A stretch of 51,233 nucleotides of DNA from Brachionus rotundiformis (Eukaryota > Rotifera > Eurotatoria > Ploima > Brachionidae). A model generated the notes under the pieces. It worked only from the letters and a program-made list of their open reading frames with translations, did no database searches and was not told the DNA's origin. Location: NCBI GenBank assembly GCA_016802295.1, contig JAESIW010000207.1, positions 1,529,874-1,581,106 of the forward strand. The letters are read 5' to 3'. The position numbers and the translations under genes were made by a program. Shown in pieces: positions 44,521-51,233 of this stretch (position 1 is its first letter; every line of letters starts with the position of its first letter).

Positions 44521-45846
44521 AGAGCTCAAAAATAGTTCAAATAGTTTAAAAGAAAATTATTTTATTTAATTTCTGACAATTCTATACGAATTATACATAA
44601 ATGGTAGTCGTGTGGACTCCTATTCCTTCTATTTTAAATAAGGTTGGAATTTTTTCTTTTCACACTTAATTTTTATTTGATTTTAAATAATAAGATAATT
44701 CATATATCAATATATTTAAACAATTTAATTTAAATTTAAATTTATATAAAAAAATTATTAATTTAAGGATCAAAATTAAATGTTGAATCTAGCAATCGGC
44801 CAAAAACGAACAATGTTCGAGCTAAAAGTGGTCATGTGTCCAACATCCAAAACTAATTTAATTTTTTTTATTTGTTTAACAGGTTATTAAATTAAATAAC
44901 ATCTGATGTAACTTTTTTCGATTAATTTAAATATTTAAATAAATAAAAATATAGATTACATTTTAAAATTTGTTTATCAAAAAATTAATTAAAATAATAA
45001 AGAGGACAATTTATTTAAAATCTAAATATGAATAAAGCATTTTAAATGTTATTATAAAAATATATAAATCAAATTTTGGATTACTAATAAGTAAGTCTTT
45101 TTCAGATCAAGACATAAATTTCTTAGCAATAATTCATTCGGTTAAAATGTTTTAAATCTTATTATATCAATTAAATCTTGTCATAGATAATATTTTTTAA
45201 AATAGATAGTTTTAATTACATGACATTTAAAGAAATTAAGTGGATTAATTATTTTAAGTATTTTATTTTTTATTTGACATATTTTTAAGATTAAAAAAGA
45301 ATAAATTTGACTTTAATTTAACAATTTTAAATAATGCCCAATCACTAAGTCTCATCATCTTATTTATCTTTTGATTAAAAAGCAAATTTATGTCTAGATT
45401 TGTCATTTTCAAATTATAAGATAAAAATAAACAATTTAACTTATTTCAATTAAAAAGAATTATTTAGAAATGTCAAATGATGATTAAGCCAGAATACTTC
45501 AAATTATCTTGGTAAAAATGTTATTTCAATTTTCAAATGGATAATGGTTATTTGGAGTTAAAAAAATCTATGATTTGAAGCAAGTTGATAAATAAAACTA
45601 GTATCAATTTATAGCTAATATTTCTTTTTAACATAAAATTTATATTCAAAAATGACTTAAAATTGATGCAGAAAATAAAAAAATACGATTTTCACTAATT
45701 AAAATATTTATTTTCAAAGTTTTAATTTAATCTATAATTGTAAAAAAATCATATATTTTATATTATTTTAATTTTTAGGTTAGAAAATTTAACTTTTTAT
45801 GACTATAGTTAATAAAATGATTATAAAAATATTTTATACACTTAAT
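44521..45846. other. Long AT-rich gene-free stretch
   Basis: About 1.3 kb with no coding, tandem or inverted pattern that I can support. Confidence 0.5.
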
Positions 45847-46716
45847 TCAGTTTCGTTTTGTTTCATTTATTTTTTCATTAAATGTAATGAGCAATTCGAT
45901 ACTTTGCTTTAGCTTCTCAAAAATTTTATATAATTCAAAATCATATTTTACCTTAGAAATAAAATAAAAAAATTAGATAACCTAGAAAAAAAAACCACTA
46001 TACTATTTCTGAAAATGAGCCAAAATCCTTCAAAAAGCTCTTTAAGTGTTGGAAAAGTGCAGCATTTTTGTCACAGTCAACAAGTTCTTTCTGAGTATCG
46101 TCCAAAAATTGAACAAATAATCTTTGTCAATTTAGTATCAATTTAAACAAGCATTATTTATAAGATTTACTTTTGATATTTGAATTCTATTTTGATATTG
46201 TTGGCGGACTTTTGGTTATTTATTTTTTCTATTATTCTGTCCATATTGTCCAAAACATTCCTTAGTGAATTTTTAAACTCTTTCAATGCGAGCAAATATT
46301 TGCTGTCTGAAAACAAAGGATAAATTGTTCGAATATCTTTCCAAATTTTTCAGCCAACTTACCAAAAGCAGTTGTTTGTTTTAGAGAATTTTTTAGCCTG
46401 TTCATATCTGATGGATTAATAACTTGTGCTATCTAAAAATAGTAATTCAGGACAAACGAGCCACAATTTATCATTTACCTCATCGAGAATTTCATTTTTT
46501 GATTCTATTTCTTGTAGAATCTCATGTATTTTGTTGCTTGTTGTATCTATATTTACCGATTCATCTGAATCCTTATATGGAAAATTAATTGAAAAAAATT
46601 AGTCTCGATTGGCCAGATATTACATAATTGGTAAATCCGTAGTTATGAGCTATTTCAAGTAGATTATGATAATTATTTAAAACTTTACCACGATTATGAA
46701 AACCAGTAGATGTCAT
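45847..46716 (-). CDS. Coiled-coil protein of unknown function, six short exons
   Basis: Exons 46716-46624, 46571-46479, 46432-46363, 46306-46171, 46121-46004 and 45951-45847 join in phase to encode 204 residues; all five introns are GT-AG and 46-56 bases long. The protein is charged and helical, with heptad-like stretches (IHEILQEIESKNEILDEI; NVLDNMDRIIEKINN; LYKIFEKLKQSIELLI), suggesting a coiled-coil subunit of a larger complex. Such small helical subunits occur in augmin, BLOC, kinetochore and Mediator complexes, but I cannot assign one. No signal peptide or membrane segment. Every exon is too short to stand out as an ORF; the consistent phase over five junctions is the main evidence. Confidence 0.75.
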
Positions 46717-47201
46717 CTTGAATTTTACCAAAAAGAAATGTTCAACTAGATGGATAAATTCAAAAAAAATTAAATTTTTGATTAATTAAGAGCAAAACAA
46801 AATTTCAAATTGTCTTTTATTTAAATTAATTTTATTATATTCTTAAAAATTAAAATATCCTTATTATTGACTTTGTGAGGTATTTTAATAGATGTTTATA
46901 TTAAAAATATTAGCAGTCTTTGGTAAATTTGCAAATTAAACATTTAATAAAAATCTAAATTTAGATTTTTTAAAATACTAATTAAAAACAAAAATAGAAT
47001 AAAATTTAATTTCATTAATGAGTGTTTTTAAAAATATTTATTAACTCAATAAATGAATCTTCATTTAAACTTTTTAAGATTTTGTTTTATTTTAAAAAAT
47101 ATTAATGATAAATTTTTTTTTTTCAATAATTATTACAAGTGAGAAATTTAATTTAATTTATTCGTAAATTAACAAAATTCTAATCAATTATTTAACCGTA
47201 T
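46717..47201. other. Intergenic, AT-rich
   Basis: Upstream of the coiled-coil gene and downstream of the TFIIA gene on the same strand. No feature seen. Confidence 0.5.
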
Positions 47202-47970
47202 TCACCATTCTGCATCTCCATTTGCCTTACTAAACAAATAGTCCTTTCCGTTTATGTTCATTATACCATCTTTAAGATGAAATTTCCATTTATTTTTGAT
47301 TCTAGTTATCTAAATAAAGATATATAAAAAGTTAAGAAATTTTTAAAATTTTTTTCCAAATTACCTTATCGTATTGGCAGACAATCACATGTTCTGTGTC
47401 GAAAAGGTCCGAATTGGAGTTAGGCGAGCCAGGCTCGGTCAAATCATCTTCAGAATTCAAAGGATCAGAGTCCTCCTTGCCCTCATATTCACTGGGCTCA
47501 TCATTTTTGTCATCGTCATCATCATCATCATCTCCTGGAATGTCCCCAACCAAATCAGCCTCGTCCTCATCTTCATCTGAACTCGACCCATCCACCCCGC
47601 CATCGACTTGAGCTGCCAGATGCTTTTTCAACTTTAAATTTACATCTGGTCCAGGTGTGTACATGGATTGTGGTAAGGCTTGAAAAGCAGCTCTTGTGGA
47701 CGAGTCTATGGCTGGCTTGTTCATCTCTTGTCCCATTGATTTTGACACATCCTTGTGTATTGGTAAACGCATGCTTGGCTCGTTGTGTTCGTCGCCGTTT
47801 TGAACAGCTCTTGAAGAGTTCAACTTTGTCTCCCACATTTGCTTAAGATCTTGTAGCAGCGACTCATCATGTCCTTCATCCAAAAAAGCTTCACGTATGT
47901 TCTCGATTACTTCGTCAATTACTGTTTGGTAGATTTTTTTCACGGAATTTTCCGAGCTTTGTGCTGACAT
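47202..47970 (-). CDS. GTF2A1: Transcription initiation factor TFIIA alpha/beta precursor
   Basis: General transcription factor that stabilises TBP on the promoter. Two exons, 47970-47365 and 47309-47202, give 237 residues, shorter than the 376 of human. The N-terminal alpha helices (KIYQTVIDEVIENIREAFLDEG...LKQMWETKL) and the C-terminal beta barrel (LFDTEHVIVCQYDK, then RIKNKWKFHLKDGIMNINGKDYLFSKANGDAEW*, split by the intron) match the family closely. The spacer is reduced and acidic, with an aspartate run and PLNSEDD. QVDG at residues 121-124 matches the taspase-1 cleavage motif that separates alpha and beta chains in animals. Confidence 0.96.
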
Positions 47971-48671
47971 GCTTCAAAATTGTTTACTATCAATGACAAA
48001 TAATTTCAATTAGATGGACAAAATATCTTGATTTTTAACAAATTGGCTTGTCAATTAATTTATTTATATGTTTGAGATTTAGAGAAAAAAAGAGCCTTAG
48101 TATTTTTTAAATATTTTATTTATGTTTTATTCTCATTAATTTCAAATTATCATAAAATTTTGAAAAATTAAAATTATTCTGCGATATTTGTGCACCTTAT
48201 GAACATTTTTGAGTTAAAGAGTAAATGAGTATGGCTACATTTGCCTTGGAAAATTGTCATAATAAATTTTACAAAAGCTAATTGCTATTTAATATTTTTA
48301 GTTTTATTTCAAAAATTTTATATTAGCTTAAAAAATTGGCAATTACCAAAGAGAAAATCGCCAGATATTAATTTGTTTAAATTTTATTTTATTATTTGAA
48401 TTGGATTTGTTTTAAAATTTTTATTGAAAATAATTTTTAAATACTAATGTTTAAGCCATTCTATTAAATTTGTATTGATTGTTCCAAATATAAATAAAGT
48501 AAGTCTCACACAAAATAGGAATTTTTTGCTGATGAAAAGTCGAAGTTTGGGAAATAATTTACAAAAACCATTAGACTCAAATCAACTTGTTGTCAGATAA
48601 GAATTTTTATTATTATCTTCTTTATTCACTGTCAAGGCTGGACTTGGCCAGTATTTTATAATAAAGTTACA
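47971..48671. other. Divergent intergenic, AT-rich
   Basis: Upstream region of the TFIIA gene. No coding feature recognised. Confidence 0.5.
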
Positions 48672-48835
48672 ATGAAACTAAAATTAATTATCTTGTTATT
48701 TATTGTCATAGAACAGAGAAACACTAAAACGTAAGAATATAGATAAATTTTTAAAAAAAATTTCAAATTATTTAATTTCTTTATCTATTCTATAGAAAAA
48801 TAAAAAATAATAATAATATAAGCTACAGCATTAGG
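48672..48835 (+). pseudogene. Possible truncated secreted-protein gene (signal exon)
   Basis: ATG at 48672 opens a short exon (to 48730) encoding MKLKLIILLFIVIEQRNTKT, a signal-peptide-like start, followed by a 65-base GT-AG intron and a second in-phase exon (48796-48835) ending before GTATGC. No further exon is visible because LINE sequence begins immediately afterwards. It may be a small secreted gene cut by the LINE, or chance. Confidence 0.3.
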
Positions 48836-48839
48836 TATG

Positions 48840-49160
48840 CGGAGTGAGAACAAATGGGAGCAAAAAAAAATCAATTCCCTTTCCTGTTACATTACCGTAA
48901 TTGGCTTGCATAGATTTGGTAAACAACGCTAGACAAACTTAAATAGGACTAAAACGAAAGTCATGAGCATAAACACCAAATTGGATACCCCGATCAGAAC
49001 GCATCAAGATAGTAAGAATAGACTTGCAAAACCAAAAGGACCATTTTCCAGACTCAAACAAAAGTCTGGAATTCAAAGTACTACAGCAAGGAAACAAAAA
49101 TCAAGATACACAACACTATAAAAGAAGCTACACTGATGAACGGAAGTGAAAGCTGGGGAG
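48840..49160 (+). mobile_element. LINE relic (RTE-like), part upstream of hAT MITE
   Basis: Frameshifted plus-strand pieces read RTKTKVMSIN and LMNGSESWG, the region after the reverse-transcriptase active site in RTE-like LINEs. The frame continues across the MITE at 49161-49589. Confidence 0.65.
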
Positions 49161-49589
49161 TAGTGTTGGACGCGGACAGAGCTAACCGGTCGAAATACGG
49201 GCGGTTCATCGCGGTTGTTGGCCCGTTTATTTTGGCGGGCTAATTTTTGGCCCGTTTAATAACCGTTTAAAAATAAACGGACGGTCCAAGAAACCGTTCC
49301 AATTTTGGCGGGCGAACTCTGGCCCGTTCATTTTGGCGGGCTAATTTTTGGCCCGTTTAATAAACGTTTAAAGATAAACGGACGGTCCATGAAACCGTTC
49401 CAATTTTGGCGGGCGGACTCTGGCCCGTTTATTTTGGCGGGCTAATTTTTGGCCCGTTTAATAAACGTTTAAAGATAAACGGACGGTCCATGAAACCGTT
49501 CCAATTTTGGCGGGCGGACTCTGGCCCGTTTATTTTGGCGGGCTAATTTTTGGCCCGTTTACTGTTCGCTTGCACGGACACCAACACTA
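49161..49589. mobile_element. hAT-type MITE, 429 bp, with internal minisatellite
   Basis: Flanked by the perfect 8-bp direct repeat CTGGGGAG (49153-49160 and 49590-49597), the target-duplication length of the hAT superfamily. The ends are TAGTGTTGG and CCAACACTA, a perfect 9-bp terminal inverted repeat with a weaker match further in. There is no transposase frame. The interior is mostly the 101-bp tandem repeat. Removing the element with one target copy restores SESWGVFELD in the surrounding LINE. Confidence 0.9.
49221..49568. repeat. 101-bp minisatellite, about 3.4 units
   Basis: Units begin at 49221, 49322, 49423 and 49524 (the last is partial). Units 2 and 3 are almost identical; unit 1 differs at several positions. 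Each full unit has two TTTTGGCGGGC motifs and palindromic GCCCGTTTAATAAACG/CGTTTAAAGATAAACG sequence. Much more GC-rich than its surroundings. Confidence 0.95.
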
Positions 49590-49597
49590 CTGGGGAG

Positions 49598-49770
49598 TGT
49601 TTGAGTTGGATAGAAAAAAATTGAAAATCTTCCAAATTGGTAGTCTGAGAAGGATTCTTGGGATACACTGGCCATTGTCGAATAACATAAGAACGAAGTC
49701 AGAGCTAATGAGCCAATGTATCAAGAATAAAAGACTGCTTAGGGATATGTACTTAGAATGAAAAGAATAA
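49598..49770 (+). mobile_element. LINE relic (RTE-like), part downstream of hAT MITE
   Basis: Reads FELDRKKLKIFQIGSLRRIL followed by GIHWPLSNN and TKSELMSQCI up to a stop at 49759-49761. This is the C-terminal region of the same LINE copy as 48840-49160 and resembles the minus-strand relic at 11.2-11.9 kb. Confidence 0.7.
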
Positions 49771-50663
49771 AAATACTTTGTTGAAAATAGGCTTTGGGAA
49801 ATAATGACTTAAAAAGTGGTTTCGTCAAAGCAGCAATGTCATCATTTTGAATGAAGGTGAAATTTTTCAATAAAGGCATTCACACAGCAAATTTATCAAT
49901 TAATTAAAAATTTTAATATTTACAATGGTTGATGTAAATCAGTCGTACAGGTTAGGGTTATTTTGGGAACCATTTAAAATATTAATCAGATAATGTTTTT
50001 TTAATTAATCATAATTTTTAAATCACATTAAATCTGATTTTCCTATTTAAGAAATCTTTTTTTACCCTTAAAAAATAAACAAAAACAAAAATAATGGAAT
50101 GATTTTTTATATTTTTTGTAAATGATAAAGAATAGGAAAAAATTTCGATTCTGAAAAACTTGAGAAAACAAGCCATCAGAAACAATAAATTCAAAATATA
50201 ATAAATTAAGATTAATTTTTTCAAATTCAACCACTACTTCTTGTTTAAGGTTAATTAAAAAAAACATTGATTTTTCTTTTTTTTTTTAATTCATTTTTTT
50301 TTATTAAAATAAGGATTTATAAAAATCATTTATTCGACCGTCGCCTACCTGATAAAATTATGTCAGATTATCTAGATAAAATAGAAATTTGAGAATTAAT
50401 CTAAAAATGGATCATATAATTTGTACAATATTCCAATTGAGATTTAATTGTTTCTTTTGAAATATAATAAAATTATCGCTTAATTTTCTTTGTTTGTGTT
50501 TAGATTGATTGGTTTTATTATTAAATTTTATTGAGAAAATACCAATTTAATTTAAAATATTTAAAATAAATCGGTATTTATTTTAATCAATTAAAAAGGC
50601 TTTTGATTGAAATAAATTGAGCTATTTTAATAAATTTTAGCTTTATTTTTTAAATAGATAGAA
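49771..50663. other. Intergenic, AT-rich
   Basis: No coding or repeat pattern supported. The overlapping minus frames at 50018-50267 are low-complexity and are not taken as genes. Confidence 0.5.
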
Positions 50664-51062
50664 ATGATTTTCAAATTGTATCTTATTCAGAGTATTTGTT
50701 TGAGTTTGTGTCTATTTGGCTTATGTACCGAAATAAACAATGTTATATTTCGAAGCAAAAGATCCCTAATGGAAAAGTCTGATTTAATTAATACACTAAT
50801 GAGGAATATTAAAAATTCTGATCGCATTGAACCAGGTAAGGTTCTAATATTTGGTTGTAGCATTTTTCTTATTTTAAAATTAAAAGAATGTGATCAAATT
50901 TGTTCCAAGAATCCAAGGCTAGCTCCCAAATTTTGCCATTGCTACAAATATGACATTCAGGCAAATGAAAACTACCCAATCGACTGTCAAATACTTTGCT
51001 TTATTGGCCAAGGAGGCAAAGCCTGTAACTGTAATTATGCTCCATTTGTGGGAAAAAAGTAA
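50664..51062 (+). CDS. Small secreted cysteine-rich prepropeptide-like protein
   Basis: ATG at 50664 starts a hydrophobic signal peptide (LIQSICLSLCLFGLC, residues about 7-21). Residues 30-34 are RSKRS, a dibasic/furin-type processing site. A consensus GTAAGG donor at 50836 and an AG at 50885 define a 51-base intron; spliced (50664-50835 joined to 50887-51062) the protein has 115 residues with eight cysteines in the C-terminal half (CDQICSKN, CHCYK, CQILC, CNC), ending VGKK*. The layout of signal, dibasic site and cysteine-rich domain suits a neuropeptide, hormone or other secreted peptide precursor. No known family recognised. Because the intron is a multiple of three without a stop, the unspliced frame is also open (132 residues). 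Confidence 0.7.
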   Translation: MIFKLYLIQSICLSLCLFGLCTEINNVIFRSKRSLMEKSDLINTLMRNIKNSDRIEPGKVLIFGCSIFLILKLKECDQICSKNPRLAPKFCHCYKYDIQANENYPIDCQILCFIGQGGKACNCNYAPFVGKK

Positions 51063-51233
51063 CAATCCAAATTCAAATATATTTTTATAATTAAATGTTG
51101 ACAAATATAATGAAATCAATTTTTTAGAAAATAAATTTTTTTAATTAAAATAATTTTTGAGTCGTTCGGGAAAAGAAAAAAATTAAAAGCTGAAAGATTA
51201 AACAATAGCTATCATAAATTAAACTTGAACTAA
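51063..51233. other. 3' flank of the secreted gene
   Basis: AT-rich with AATAAA at 51130; no other feature before the window ends. Confidence 0.4.

Overview
The window is nuclear DNA from an animal with a compact, strongly AT-rich genome. The genes have GT-AG introns, most of them 43-70 bases long, very short intergenic distances and metazoan gene families: espin, an inhibitory G-alpha subunit, C2CD5, VPS16 and a taspase-type TFIIA precursor. A small spiralian such as a monogonont rotifer would fit, but nothing in the sequence proves the lineage. Gene structures were built by hand from splice phase and family similarity; no search was run.

Left part (1-24.2 kb): a multi-exon TBC-fold-like protein (+), a single-exon mitochondrial pyruvate carboxylase (+), an espin homologue (-), an old LINE relic, two divergently transcribed small secreted cysteine-rich proteins, and a large single-exon secreted leucine-rich-repeat protein (-). 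The start of the LRR gene is repeated 734 bases upstream beside a 460-base assembly gap. C2CD5 (+) and a carnitine O-acetyltransferase (+) with a C-terminal SKL peroxisomal signal follow.

Middle part (24.4-40.7 kb): four or five housekeeping genes lie between two nearly identical arms, about 1.49 kb each, of a long inverted repeat. The genes are VPS16 (-), CIAPIN1/anamorsin (-), a GPATCH4-like G-patch protein (+, divergent from CIAPIN1) and an F-box/WD40 protein (-). Outside the arms are LINE fragments of at least two types, RTE-like and CR1/L2-like. One RTE-like copy carries a 216-bp TTAA-flanked piggyBac-type MITE whose removal rejoins the reverse-transcriptase reading frame.

Right part (41-51 kb): a G-alpha-i gene (-), a fold-back element, a CR1/Jockey-like relic, a six-exon coiled-coil gene of unknown function (-), the TFIIA alpha/beta precursor (-), a possible truncated secreted gene, and another LINE relic. 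That relic contains a 429-bp hAT-type MITE with an 8-bp target duplication and a 101-bp minisatellite inside. A small secreted, dibasic-processed cysteine-rich protein (+) ends the window.

The host genes cover separate pathways: anaplerosis, acyl-carnitine exchange, endolysosomal tethering, Fe-S assembly, general transcription, ubiquitin ligation and G-protein signalling. I see no sign that they form one functional cluster. The most informative features are the nested mobile elements with readable pre-insertion sites, the long inverted repeat around essential genes, and the small secreted cysteine-rich genes.
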